Source: Methyloversatilis discipulorum (GTDB taxonomy: Bacteria > Pseudomonadota > Gammaproteobacteria > Burkholderiales > Rhodocyclaceae). Taken from it: a stretch of DNA of 64,000 nt. The notes beneath the pieces are model-generated. The model was not told where the DNA came from. It did no database searches and worked only from the letters and a program-made list of their open reading frames with translations. Positions within the stretch are counted from its first letter, which is position 1, and each line of letters starts with the position of its first letter. The DNA lies in assembly GCF_000385375.1 (NCBI RefSeq), contig NZ_ARVV01000001.1, positions 496,001 through 560,000 of the forward strand, in the 5' to 3' direction. Both the position numbers and the translations under genes were made by a program. Below, in pieces: positions 17,167 through 24,737 of the stretch.

Positions 17167-17235
17167 GCCTAACCCTTCGCTCGAGCCGACTCGCGTCGGC
17201 AAGCCGCCGCTCGCGGCTCAGCTTCAACGTCAGGC
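17167..17235 (+). repeat. attC site 9, degenerate right core
   Basis: GCCTAAC at 17167-17173. The arms CGAGCCGACTCGCGTCGGC and GCCGCCGCTCGCGGCTC can fold. The right core reads GTCAGGC (17229-17235), one base off the consensus, so recombination here may be weak. Confidence 0.7.
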
Positions 17236-17245
17236 GTTTCAAGCC

Positions 17246-17353
17246 ATGCCCGAAGACTTCAAGCGTGCAAGGAACCTGAAACAGACAACCAAGCTTGCCC
17301 GATCAAAGCAACTTGGGATCGACTCCCCGCGGGTCATCGAGGTTCAGCTTTGA
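17246..17353 (+). CDS. Small 35-residue basic protein coupled to phosphatase gene
   Basis: A 35-residue frame from the ATG at 17246 starts MPEDFKRARNLKQTTKLARS and ends RVIEVQL. Its stop overlaps the TTG start of the phosphatase gene (TTGA, 17350-17353), so it may act as a translated leader or as a small partner protein. It is rich in lysine and arginine and has no membrane segment. No family recognised. It lies directly after attC 9, so it could also be the remnant of a cassette gene. Confidence 0.45.
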   Translation: MPEDFKRARNLKQTTKLARSKQLGIDSPRVIEVQL

Positions 17354-17718
17354 AACAAGCGCATGAAGCAAGCGTGAAAGCTTCGGTCCGAACAAATGTC
17401 CTGTTTGTTTGCAGCCGAAACCAGTGGCGAAGTCCGACGGCGGAGCAGGTGTGGCGTAAGCATCCATCGCTCTCGGTCAGGTCTGGAGGAACAAGCCCGA
17501 ATGCGAGGCACCCCGTCACCGCTGCCGACCTTTCATGGGCTCATGTGGTCTTCGTCATGGAAGAGAAGCACAAGTCCCGGCTAATGACTGAGTGCGGGCG
17601 AGTTCTCGAAAACAAGCCGATTCACGTCCTAGATATTCCGGACGAGTACCGGTACATGGATGCCGAGTTGGTCGAGCTGATTGAAAAGTCGGTGGGGGCG
17701 ATTCTTGGACTCGAATAG
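17350..17718 (+). CDS. Low-molecular-weight protein tyrosine phosphatase-like protein
   Basis: A 122-residue protein (TTG at 17350, with GTG at 17374 an alternative giving about 114 residues). The P-loop C-X5-R is clear in VLFVCSRNQWRSPTAEQ. Further on come SVRSGGTSPNARHPV, a DLSWAHVVFVMEEKHK segment and IPDEYRYMDAELVELIEKS. This is the short phosphatase-like family found across proteobacteria and in cassettes. It should hydrolyse aryl or protein phosphotyrosine in the cytoplasm, but its substrate is unknown. No attC follows, so it is either the last cassette or the first flanking chromosomal gene. The stretch 17719-18024 after it holds nothing I recognise. Confidence 0.8.
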   Translation: MKQAHEASVKASVRTNVLFVCSRNQWRSPTAEQVWRKHPSLSVRSGGTSPNARHPVTAADLSWAHVVFVMEEKHKSRLMTECGRVLENKPIHVLDIPDEYRYMDAELVELIEKSVGAILGLE

Positions 17719-18024
17719 CGGATGCTCTGTCCCGGTGTGCCCGCAAACGCCTTTGGGCGGCGGAGTTCAGCAGGCCGCGCCCGAGGCAGCGAGTGCGACG
17801 GTCAGCGAGATTGAAGTTGACTGCACTCCGCGCTTGCGTGGCGTCGGGACATCCTCCGAATCAGTAAAAAAGAGGGGGCCGGACAGAGCCCATGCAGTCG
17901 ATGGGGACCGAACACGGATTGAACGAGGAAGCATGAAAGCGTGACCACCAGGTCGCTCCTGTTGCGCCTGACCGTCGCGCGATGAGGCAGCACGGTTTCC
18001 GCCCGTCCCACGTTGAGATCATTC

Positions 18025-18342
18025 ATGTCTGCGCGCTGCCCACACTGCAATGCACGACTGTCCTGGCTGAGCCTGAAGCGCGCTTTCCGTTGCCCCTCGT
18101 GTGGCTCCGATCTCGCCGCAAGGACGTTCTGGCCCTGGCTTGCGACCATTGGGCTCTGGTCGCTCGCGGATATCCCGCTCCGGATGGCGATGCCGGTGGC
18201 CGAGGGCGCTGCGGCGTTTCTCGGCGTTGCCGTGAGGGCGAGTGCGAGCCTCGGCATCGGCTATGCCATCGCTTGTGTTGTCGTGGGCACTTTCAGCACC
18301 GTTTCGATGGCGAACACGGCATATGAGCGCACCGAGTCCTGA
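18025..18342 (+). CDS. Zinc-ribbon membrane protein
   Basis: A 105-residue protein from the ATG at 18025. The N-terminus has a four-cysteine zinc ribbon (CPHCNARL, then CPSCGSDL). Two to three hydrophobic segments follow (FWPWLATIGLWSL, AAAFLGVAV, IAYAIACVVVG-like). Family unknown. The next gene overlaps it by 20 bp, so the two form an operon. Confidence 0.7.
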   Translation: MSARCPHCNARLSWLSLKRAFRCPSCGSDLAARTFWPWLATIGLWSLADIPLRMAMPVAEGAAAFLGVAVRASASLGIGYAIACVVVGTFSTVSMANTAYERTES

Positions 18343-18739
18343 GCACGGTGCAGACCGTTCGATCGTGTCTGCAATGGGCGTGATGCTCGGCATTGCGCGG
18401 TGCGCAGCGCTGCTTGGCCTCGGTGTGGTTGGCCTGCTGTATCTGAACGACGCCTTCGTCAGCGCCTGGGTCGCAGGCGGACCGCCGGGGCCTCACAAGC
18501 TGGGCTGGGAGCGACGTTCCCTCGCTTCGTTCCTCTGGTCGCTCGCCGCCTTTGTGGCGGCGGTCGGCCTGTTTCGGGCGCTGGGTCGCCTTCCGCGCAT
18601 CGGCACGCTGGCCTGGCTTCTGCTCGCGGTGGCGGCCGTTCTGGCGCTTGCCCCCTTCGTCGCACGCGAAATCCTGATCGATGCCTGTGTCGACAGGGGT
18701 GGCCGCTGGGTGCATGCGGCGCTCGAGTGTGAGCACTGA
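18323..18739 (+). CDS. Small integral membrane protein
   Basis: A 138-residue protein starting at the ATG at 18323 inside the previous gene. It has three hydrophobic segments (about residues 20-42, 65-85 and 95-115) and a short C-terminal tail with cysteines (DACVDRGGRWVHAALECEH). Function unknown. The C-terminal Cys-Asp pattern is periplasmic if the N-terminus is inside. Confidence 0.68.
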   Translation: MSAPSPEHGADRSIVSAMGVMLGIARCAALLGLGVVGLLYLNDAFVSAWVAGGPPGPHKLGWERRSLASFLWSLAAFVAAVGLFRALGRLPRIGTLAWLLLAVAAVLALAPFVAREILIDACVDRGGRWVHAALECEH

Positions 18740-18802
18740 GCCTGGCGTATGCTTGACCGGCCACGCTGCGGGTACGCAGCAGCCGTTTGAGAGGAGCATT
18801 CC

Positions 18803-19000
18803 ATGGGATTTCCTGGCATGAATCACGGGCTGTTCTTCCTGCCCTTTCTGGTGATCTTCGTCATTCCGGCCTGGCGCATCGTCAGCAAGGCCGGGTACAA
18901 CGGCGCGTTCTCACTGCTGCTGCTCGTCCCCTTCGTCAACGTGATCGCGTTGTGGGTGTTCGCCTTTGCGGAGTGGCCGGCGCAGGGGCGCCGCGAATAG
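18803..19000 (+). CDS. Small membrane protein, 65 residues
   Basis: The ATG at 18803 follows a good ribosome site (GAGAGGAGCATTCC). The protein has two hydrophobic segments (LFFLPFLVIFVIPAWRIV, then FSLLLLVPFVNVIALWVFAFAEW) separated by SKAGYNGA. This two-helix pattern with WRIVSKAGYNG matches many small uncharacterised proteins in proteobacteria. No function is known to me. Confidence 0.72.
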   Translation: MGFPGMNHGLFFLPFLVIFVIPAWRIVSKAGYNGAFSLLLLVPFVNVIALWVFAFAEWPAQGRRE

Positions 19001-19103
19001 TCTGCGATGCTGTGCGGGTCGCCTGCGCACCGCCGTTTCGTGAAGGGGGCTGTCATGCACGATCCGCCCGACCGCGCGGTCGAACCGAGTCGATCTATTT
19101 GAA

Positions 19104-19592
19104 ATGCGGATACGTGAAGCGCTTGAATCCGACCTCGATGCGCTGATGGCGGTGTTTGCCGCGGCGGTTCACGATCTTGCGGGCCGTGCCTATACCCGCG
19201 AACAGTGTCGCGCCTGGGCACCGCTGCCGCCGGATCCGGATGCCTGGCGCGCCCGCCTGTCGCGTCTGCATGCCCGGCTCGCGTGCGACGGTGATGAGGT
19301 GGCCGGTTTCATCGGCTACACGCATCAGGGTCACGTCGATCTGCTGTTCACGGCGCCGCAGCATGCGCGCCGGGGTGTGGCGTCCGCACTCTTCCGCGCG
19401 GCGTGCGCGGACCTCCGCCGCGCTGGCGCCGAGCGCGTCTTTGCCGAGGCCAGTCTGGCGGCGCGCCCATTCTTCGAGCGCCAGGGGCTGGCGGTCGTTG
19501 CCGAGGAGGTCGTGCTGCGCCAGGGCGAGGCATTGCGCCGCTTCCGCATGGAGGGCGCACTGCCATCTCCGCATGTTCCGACGGCGCCTTGA
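19104..19592 (+). CDS. GNAT-family N-acetyltransferase
   Basis: A 162-residue acetyltransferase that would transfer acetyl from acetyl-CoA to an amine. Seen: the N-terminal IREALESDLDALMAVFAAAV, the acetyl-CoA binding loop QHARRGVASALFRAA (Q/R-x-x-G-x-G/A type), and FFERQGLAVVAEE near the C-terminus. It resembles the YafP-type subgroup. The substrate is not predictable. It lies 147 bp upstream of msrB on the same strand. Confidence 0.85.
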   Translation: MRIREALESDLDALMAVFAAAVHDLAGRAYTREQCRAWAPLPPDPDAWRARLSRLHARLACDGDEVAGFIGYTHQGHVDLLFTAPQHARRGVASALFRAACADLRRAGAERVFAEASLAARPFFERQGLAVVAEEVVLRQGEALRRFRMEGALPSPHVPTAP

Positions 19593-19738
19593 AGCGGTCT
19601 GAACCGGGCGCGGCAGAGCGGCGTCGGACCCTGAATGCCGGCGCACGATGAGCGGAGCCGTTCGCGCTATCCTCGGCGATGACAAGAAACGCAGAACGCG
19701 CCCGCGGGGGCGCGGTCTACGACGCCACAGGAGGACGC

Positions 19739-20188
19739 ATGAAGACCTATCGCAAATCACCCGAGGTGATCGCCCGCCTCACGCCTGAGCAGTACCGGGT
19801 TACGCAGCAGAACGGCACCGAATACCCAGGCACCGGCGAATATCTGCACAACCACGAACCGGGCATCTACGTCGACATCGTGTCCGGCGAGCCGCTGTTC
19901 GCGTCGAGCGACAAGTTCGAGTCCGGCTGCGGCTGGCCGAGCTTCACCAAGCCGATCGAGCCGGCGCACGTGACCGAGCTGCGCGATGCTTCGCTCGGCA
20001 TGATCCGTACCGAAGTGCGCTCGGCGCACGGCGACAGCCATCTCGGCCACGTCTTCCCGGACGGCCCGCGCGACCGCGGCGGGCTGCGCTACTGCATCAA
20101 TTCGGCGTCGCTGCGCTTCGTGCATCGCGACAACATGGTGGCCGAAGGTTATGGCGACTATCTGGATCAGGTGGAGGACGTGCGATGA
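19739..20188 (+). CDS. msrB: Peptide methionine-R-sulfoxide reductase MsrB
   Basis: A 149-residue enzyme that reduces the R epimer of methionine sulfoxide. The start at 19739 follows AGGAGG at the ideal distance. The catalytic cysteine lies in [11 protein letters not shown] and the partner motif SGCGWPSF is present, as is [10 protein letters not shown]. The two CxxC zinc pairs of the E. coli enzyme are absent ([10 protein letters not shown] and VRSAHGDSH occupy those places), so this is a zinc-free form. Its stop overlaps the start of msrA (ATGA), giving a coupled repair pair. Confidence 0.95.
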   Translation: MKTYRKSPEVIARLTPEQYRVTQQNGTEYPGTGEYLHNHEPGIYVDIVSGEPLFASSDKFESGCGWPSFTKPIEPAHVTELRDASLGMIRTEVRSAHGDSHLGHVFPDGPRDRGGLRYCINSASLRFVHRDNMVAEGYGDYLDQVEDVR

Positions 20189-20694
20189 GCACCGAACGCG
20201 CAGTGCTTGCCGGCGGCTGTTTCTGGGGCATGCAGCAGCTGATCCGCCGCATCCCTGGCGTGGTCTCGACGCGCGTCGGTTACAGCGGCGGCGACGTGCC
20301 GAACGCGACCTACCGCAATCACGGCACGCACGCCGAGGCGATCGAGATCCTGTTCGATCCGGCGCAGCTGAGCTATCGCCGGCTGCTGGAATTCTTCTTC
20401 CAGATCCACGACCCGAGCACGCCGAATCGCCAGGGCAACGACCGCGGGCCTTCCTACCGATCGGCGATCTACTGGACCAGCGAAGCGCAGCGCGACGAGG
20501 CGCTGCGCACCATCGCCGACGTCGATGCGTCGGGCATCTGGCCGGGCAAGGTGGTGACCGAGGTCGAGCCGGTCGGTGATTTCTGGGAGGCCGAACCGGA
20601 ACACCAGGACTACCTGGAGCATTTCCCGAACGGCTACACCTGCCACTTCCCGCGACCGAACTGGGTGCTGCCGAAGCGGGACGCCGCCGCCTGA
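20185..20694 (+). CDS. msrA: Peptide methionine-S-sulfoxide reductase MsrA
   Basis: A 169-residue enzyme reducing the S epimer of methionine sulfoxide. The catalytic GGCFWGMQQ is near the N-terminus. [19 protein letters not shown] and the C-terminal [21 protein letters not shown] are family hallmarks. No signal peptide, so it acts in the cytoplasm. It is translationally coupled to msrB. Together the two cover both sulfoxide epimers. Confidence 0.96.
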   Translation: MSTERAVLAGGCFWGMQQLIRRIPGVVSTRVGYSGGDVPNATYRNHGTHAEAIEILFDPAQLSYRRLLEFFFQIHDPSTPNRQGNDRGPSYRSAIYWTSEAQRDEALRTIADVDASGIWPGKVVTEVEPVGDFWEAEPEHQDYLEHFPNGYTCHFPRPNWVLPKRDAAA

Positions 20695-20715
20695 GCGGCG
20701 GCGCCGCGCGGCGTC

Positions 20716-21669
20716 TTACGCGTTCGTTCGGCGGCGCGCGATCGCGCCGAGCACTGCCAGACCGGCGGCCATCAGGCCCCAGGTTGCGGGTTCGGGCACA
20801 GGCGGTGCGACGGCGGCAGTCAGCAGGCCGGTATTGCCTTCGAGCGTGTAGCCCTGCGGTAGCAGGATGCTCAGCCGGCCGGTGTTGAAACCGTCCACCG
20901 CGCCCCAGGACTGGCTGTAGTCGAAGGGGCCGGCGCTGGGCAGTATGGGTTCGGGCGTGACCTGGGTGCTGAGGTTGTTCACCAGCACGAAGTTCTGGCC
21001 CGGGGTCATCGTGACGGTGAGCCGGATTTCGCCGATCAGGTCGTTCATGTCGTCGCTGATGACGGTGCTGGTGGCGCCGGCGTAGGGCTCATCGACGTAG
21101 ACGAAACCCGGTTCGAAATAGGTGACGTTGCCCTTGCTTTCCGTGCGCACGGCGGTGTCGTCCAGCAGATCGGTGCGGAACACCAGTTGCGACTGGTAGT
21201 TCACATTGGTGAAGGCGACCGTGCTCGACGGTATGCCCAGTGTCAGTGTGCCGACAAGCTGGTGGAACACGTTGCCGCTGTAGGTGTGGAAGCTGCCGTC
21301 GAAGGTGAATACGAAGGTGACGTCCACCGGGCCGCTGCCCGGCGTGCCGACCAGCACGCCGCTGCTCGTGTTCTGGGCGAAGGCGGAGCCGATCAGCAGG
21401 TCGGGTACGCCGCCGACGCCGCGGCTGTCGATTTCGCTGAACACGCGCACCGTGCCGGTCGCGTCGTCGCCCTGCGCCTTGCCGACGAAGGTGACGCCAC
21501 CCGCCGACACGTAAGGCGTTTCATCGAGGTTCACCGACTGCAGACCGCCACCGCTGACGATCTGGCTTTCCGATGGCGTCACCCATTGCACCTGGGTCAG
21601 TGCGTGGGCCTGGAACGACAGCGCGGCGAACACGGTGAGCACGGGAAGACGGGCAAGAGCGCGCGGCAT
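20716..21669 (-). CDS. PEP-CTERM sorting domain protein
   Basis: A 317-residue exported protein. The signal peptide ends near SFQAHA. A long beta-rich body of unknown function follows. The tail VPEPATWGLMAAGLAVLG followed by ARRRTNA is a PEP-CTERM signal. It is convergent with msrA and read from a sigma-54 promoter at 21711-21726. The tail is very like that of the PEP-CTERM protein at 3226-3771, although the bodies differ. Confidence 0.9.
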   Translation of the reverse strand: MPRALARLPVLTVFAALSFQAHALTQVQWVTPSESQIVSGGGLQSVNLDETPYVSAGGVTFVGKAQGDDATGTVRVFSEIDSRGVGGVPDLLIGSAFAQNTSSGVLVGTPGSGPVDVTFVFTFDGSFHTYSGNVFHQLVGTLTLGIPSSTVAFTNVNYQSQLVFRTDLLDDTAVRTESKGNVTYFEPGFVYVDEPYAGATSTVISDDMNDLIGEIRLTVTMTPGQNFVLVNNLSTQVTPEPILPSAGPFDYSQSWGAVDGFNTGRLSILLPQGYTLEGNTGLLTAAVAPPVPEPATWGLMAAGLAVLGAIARRRTNA

Positions 21670-21710
21670 GGTGACCTCCTGGGGCGGTTGAAGGATGAGT
21701 CCCGCCCCGC

Positions 21711-21726
21711 AGCAAGATGCGCACCA
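21711..21726 (-). promoter_or_regulatory. Sigma-54 promoter of PEP-CTERM gene
   Basis: On the minus strand TGGTGC-N5-TTGCT, with -24 GG and -12 GC exactly 10 bases apart, about 42 bp upstream of the ATG at 21669. This is the second PEP-CTERM gene in the window with an RpoN-type promoter. Confidence 0.72.
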
Positions 21727-21839
21727 GCCGAGAACTGTTCACATTCAAATCAATCATTTGCGTGCGAACGGAAGTGTACGGCCGGAGTACTGTATGGCGT
21801 GTCGACACCCTCAAATAGGGGGCGCGGCGCACGATGACA

Positions 21840-21972
21840 GTGTGGGAGCGGTCTTCTGACCGCGACGGGGCCGCAGATCAACTGCTGTCGTCAATCTTCG
21901 AGGCGCGATGTCTGCTTGAAATCGGAGCCTGCGGCTTGCTGACGCCGCGTCGCGGCCAAGGCCGCTCCCACC
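21840..21972. repeat. REP/BIME pair
   Basis: Opens TGTGGGAGCGGTCTTCTGAC and closes CGCGGCCAAGGCCGCTCCCA, the same outer arms as the repeats at 3.9-4.5 and 8.0-8.2 kb, here around a diverged centre. The remaining intergenic DNA 21727-22005 shows nothing else. Confidence 0.8.
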
Positions 21973-22005
21973 AAAGCAAGCCCGATTCGCTGCCGCCCGT
22001 CAACG

Positions 22006-22039
22006 AAAACGGCGGACACGGGCACCCCCCATGTCCGCC
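22006..22039 (-). terminator. Intrinsic terminator of dimethylamine operon
   Basis: Hairpin GGCGGACA/TGTCCGCC (22011-22018 and 22032-22039), followed on the minus strand by TTTT. It lies 22 bp beyond the stop of the last gene of the operon. Confidence 0.75.
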
Positions 22040-22060
22040 GCGAGCGCGTTGTGGCGCTGC

Positions 22061-23104
22061 TTACTCGGGTTGCGTGCCGGCAGGCAGCACTTCGCCGTCG
22101 TCGAACTTCGACAGCCATTCCAGCGTGGTCGGCTTGTAGCGCACCAGACCCTTGTACTCGGCCAGCTCGTTCGGCAGCGTGCTCAGTACGCGGTGCAGAC
22201 GCTTGGCCCAGCGCGGGTAGGTGGCCAGTTCGTTCATGCTGGCCAGATAGCCGCGGATCGAGAACAGCATGCCGTTGCTGCGCGGCAGGCGGAACAGGGC
22301 CTGCAGTTCGACGCGCAGGTGCACCTTGTCGCCGACGTTGTCCGGCGTGACGCTGGCGCGGTCCGGGCCCCATTCCGGGTAGGTTTCCGGCGAGGTGTCG
22401 AGACGCGGGTTGATGGTCATGGTCCAGTTCAGGCGGCGCACCGGTCGGCCCTGCTGCAGCATCAGCAGGTACTTCAGCGCGCGCTCGAACACGCCCAGCT
22501 CATGCGCCAGCGGCACCGGACCGTGCCATTCCATGAAGCTCATGCCGGCGTCGAACATCAGCGACCAGTCGGCCTGCGAGGTGATCATGCCAGCGTCGGC
22601 GAACAGGTCGTTGTCGCGCTGGTCCATGATGACGAAGTCACCCTGGGTCTGCCGCGTGATGTACTCGAAGGGCGGGCAGGGCAGCGTGGCGGCGTCGCCG
22701 AAGGTGAAGGTCTGCTCGATGCCCAGCGGCTTGTTGATCCAGCTCCAGCGCGCGCCGTCCTTGGCCAGCGTGAACATGTCCGGATAGTCGCGCGACAGCG
22801 ATTCCATGATCAGTTCCAGCGTGTCCCACTCGGCGTCCATCATGTGCGGCAGCGACACGCAGCGGCCCGGGTCGCGCTCCAGCGTGATGGCGCGGTCGCG
22901 CATTTCGGCGATGTAGTGCTCGTCGATGTCGAAGGCGTTCTCGAACACCGAACCTGCAGGCCCCTTGGTGTGCGGCTCCATGTTGACCGAGTACATGTAC
23001 TGGTCCTGATGGAAGGGGAAGGGGAAGCGGCGGATGGCCGCCGGCGAGTTGCGGTAGGTGTAGTCGCCGCGGAAGGTTTCGTCCGGCTTGAATGCGATGC
23101 TCAT
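22061..23104 (-). CDS. Dimethylamine monooxygenase haem subunit (DUF3445, oxidative N-demethylase)
   Basis: A 347-residue protein of the DUF3445 family, known as haem-dependent oxidative N-demethylase with a PAS-like fold. In methylotrophs it is the oxygen-activating subunit that converts dimethylamine to methylamine and formaldehyde. Seen: FPFPFHQDQYMYSVNMEP at the N-terminus, RLNWTMTINPRLDTSPETYP in the middle and RVELQALFRLPRSNGMLFSI in the C-terminal half. Last gene of the four-gene operon, 10 bp after the reductase. The exact dmm letter is used differently in different papers, so no symbol is given. Confidence 0.85.
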   Translation of the reverse strand: MSIAFKPDETFRGDYTYRNSPAAIRRFPFPFHQDQYMYSVNMEPHTKGPAGSVFENAFDIDEHYIAEMRDRAITLERDPGRCVSLPHMMDAEWDTLELIMESLSRDYPDMFTLAKDGARWSWINKPLGIEQTFTFGDAATLPCPPFEYITRQTQGDFVIMDQRDNDLFADAGMITSQADWSLMFDAGMSFMEWHGPVPLAHELGVFERALKYLLMLQQGRPVRRLNWTMTINPRLDTSPETYPEWGPDRASVTPDNVGDKVHLRVELQALFRLPRSNGMLFSIRGYLASMNELATYPRWAKRLHRVLSTLPNELAEYKGLVRYKPTTLEWLSKFDDGEVLPAGTQPE

Positions 23105-23114
23105 GTCGTCTTCC

Positions 23115-24074
23115 TCACAGGTTCAGGGTCAGGCAACCGCCCTTCAGGCGCGACACGCAGGGCATGATCTTCTTGCCCGACGCGCGCTCGTCGGCGCTCA
23201 GATACAGGTCGTGATGGATCAGCTCGCCTTCGGCGCCGAGCACTTCCAGTTCGCACTGGCCGCAGGCGCCGCCGCGACAGAGGTAGGGCGCGTCGACGCC
23301 CTGCTGCTCGATCGCTTCCAGCAGCGACAGGTCGCTCGGCACGGTGAAGGCCTTGCCGCTCAGTGCCAGCTTTACGTCGAACGGCTCACCGCCGGTCGGC
23401 GCGAGGAACTGTTCGCTGTGCAGATGGCTTTCCGGCCAGCCCAGCGACTTGCCGGCGTTCATGCTGGCGGCCACCATGCCGGCCGGACCGCAGATGTAGA
23501 AGTGGGTGCCCAGCGGACGGCCGGCCAGCAGCGAGCCGAATTCGATCTGTTCGCGGCGCGACTGCACGTAGTGATGCACGCGCCCCGGAGCAAGCGCCTC
23601 CAGCTCGTCGGAGAACACGCCGTATTCGGGGCCGCGGTAGGCGTAATGCACTTCGAAGTCGGCACCGAGGCGGGCCAGTTCGCGCGCCTGCGACAGGATG
23701 GGCGTGATGCCGATGCCGCCGGCGACCAGGATGTGGCGGCGGCCGGTGCGGATCAGCGGGAACAGGTTCACCGGCGCCGAAATGTCGATGCGCATGCCTT
23801 CGCGCGCCTGCTCGTGCAGCCAGCGCGAACCGCCGCGCGACTCTTCCTGCTTGCGCACCGCCACGCGCCAGGTGTCGCGCACGGTCGGGTCGCCCAGCAG
23901 CGAGTACGGATTGCGGTGCGGACGCTCACCAAGCGGCAGCGACAGCACGATGTGGCTGCCGCCGGAATAGACCGGAAAATCTTCGCCGTCGGTGCGCGAC
24001 AGGCTGAACTCGCGGATGCCCGGCGCCAGTTCGCGGATGCGGCGGATCTCTACGTTGAGGGATGCACTGCTCAT
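23115..24074 (-). CDS. dmmB: Dimethylamine monooxygenase reductase subunit (PDR/VanB type)
   Basis: A 319-residue electron-transfer protein from the ATG at 24074. The N-terminal FMN domain (IREFSLSRTDGEDFPVY, NPYSLLG) and the NAD(P)H domain (GRRHILVAGGIGITPILS, then YICGPAGMV) precede a C-terminal plant-type 2Fe-2S ferredoxin domain with CRGGACGQC and a fourth cysteine in MPCVSR. This is the order in phthalate dioxygenase reductase. It should pass electrons from NAD(P)H to the haem subunit. It overlaps the previous gene by 4 bp (ATGA). The letter dmmB follows common use and is moderately certain. Confidence 0.9.
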   Translation of the reverse strand: MSSASLNVEIRRIRELAPGIREFSLSRTDGEDFPVYSGGSHIVLSLPLGERPHRNPYSLLGDPTVRDTWRVAVRKQEESRGGSRWLHEQAREGMRIDISAPVNLFPLIRTGRRHILVAGGIGITPILSQARELARLGADFEVHYAYRGPEYGVFSDELEALAPGRVHHYVQSRREQIEFGSLLAGRPLGTHFYICGPAGMVAASMNAGKSLGWPESHLHSEQFLAPTGGEPFDVKLALSGKAFTVPSDLSLLEAIEQQGVDAPYLCRGGACGQCELEVLGAEGELIHHDLYLSADERASGKKIMPCVSRLKGGCLTLNL

Positions 24075-24664
24075 GGGTAGACCACCTCCGCAGCGGGGAC
24101 CTCGCCCGGCACTTCGGCGTCGATCTGGAAGCCCATGTAGGCACCCAGCCGGCGCGAGAAGTGGTCGCGCACGAACAGCGATCGTCCGCAGCCGCTGCAT
24201 GAAACGATGTTGGTGTGCACGCCGCGCGTGATGGTGCGGCAATGCACGCAGAACACCGGGCGTGCCTTGCTGCCCAGTTGTGCGTAGCGAACTTCGTCGC
24301 GTCCGACGCCGAAGCCGTCGGCCACGCGCGACGCCTGCCACACCGCGTCTTCCGGGCCGGCGAGATAGATGCGCGTGCCCATCTGCGCGACGTAGAGCGC
24401 GTCGCGCAGCACTTCCAGCGCCTCCGCCAGCGAGTGCGTCTCGAGGTAGAGCGCACTGTCGGGCAGGCCCTGCGACCAGCAGCTGCGCGCCTCGGCGGAC
24501 GTGCTGCCCAGGTGGATCAGCGTGATGGTGCCGGCGGGCGGGTTGGAGAGCAGGCGCTGCGCCAGAGCGGCGTCCTCGGCGGCAACGAACAGGATGTGAT
24601 GCGTACCGGCGCGATCCCATTCGAGCTCTGCGTAAACCGGCTGGCTTTTGATGGCTGGGGTGCT
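24071..24664 (-). CDS. dmmA: Dimethylamine monooxygenase subunit DmmA family
   Basis: A 197-residue protein from the ATG at 24664. The N-terminal two thirds (HHILFVAAEDAALAQRLL, TITLIHLGSTSAEA) look like a flavodoxin-reductase-type Rossmann fold. The C-terminus holds a four-cysteine/histidine metal site (FCVHCRTITRG, then CSGCGRSLFVRDHFSRR) and ends GAYMGFQ. This C-terminal CGR-LFVRDHFSRRLGAYMG signature is that of the DmmA family. It overlaps dmmB by 4 bp. A role in assembling or feeding the haem subunit is likely but not shown by sequence. Confidence 0.82.
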   Translation of the reverse strand, partial: STPAIKSQPVYAELEWDRAGTHHILFVAAEDAALAQRLLSNPPAGTITLIHLGSTSAEARSCWSQGLPDSALYLETHSLAEALEVLRDALYVAQMGTRIYLAGPEDAVWQASRVADGFGVGRDEVRYAQLGSKARPVFCVHCRTITRGVHTNIVSCSGCGRSLFVRDHFSRRLGAYMGFQIDAEVPGEVPAAEVVYP

Positions 24665-24695
24665 CATGCGGCGTCTCGATGCGAGTTGCAGACAT

Positions 24696-24717
24696 GCCGC
24701 GCGCCGGAGCGCGCGGC
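24696..24717 (-). promoter_or_regulatory. Intercistronic hairpin between gcvT-like gene and dmmA
   Basis: Perfect 9-bp stem GCCGCGCGC/GCGCGCGGC with a four-base loop, in the 73-bp gap between the first and second genes of the operon. There is no T tract, so it more likely affects mRNA stability or translation than termination. Confidence 0.6.
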
Positions 24718-24737
24718 GGGTCGGATTCGATGCGCGA

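Larger units (their letters stand above)
11271..17235 (+). mobile_element. Integron gene-cassette array without integrase (CALIN)
   Basis: At least nine sites with GCCTAAC-type left ends and GTTAGGC-type right ends lie 30-130 bp apart, each just after a small gene, all genes on the same strand. That is the layout of integron cassettes. No tyrosine integrase with the integron-specific insert is in the window and no attI is convincing, so this is a cluster of attC sites lacking an integrase. An IS1182-family element (14055-15845) interrupts it. Cassette genes are lower in GC and mostly unknown. The genes at 10830 and 17246-17718 flank the first and last attC. Confidence 0.88.

Noticed and set aside
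17719..18024. Further attC after the phosphatase gene
   Set aside because: No GTTAGGC-type core or paired left core was found in this stretch.
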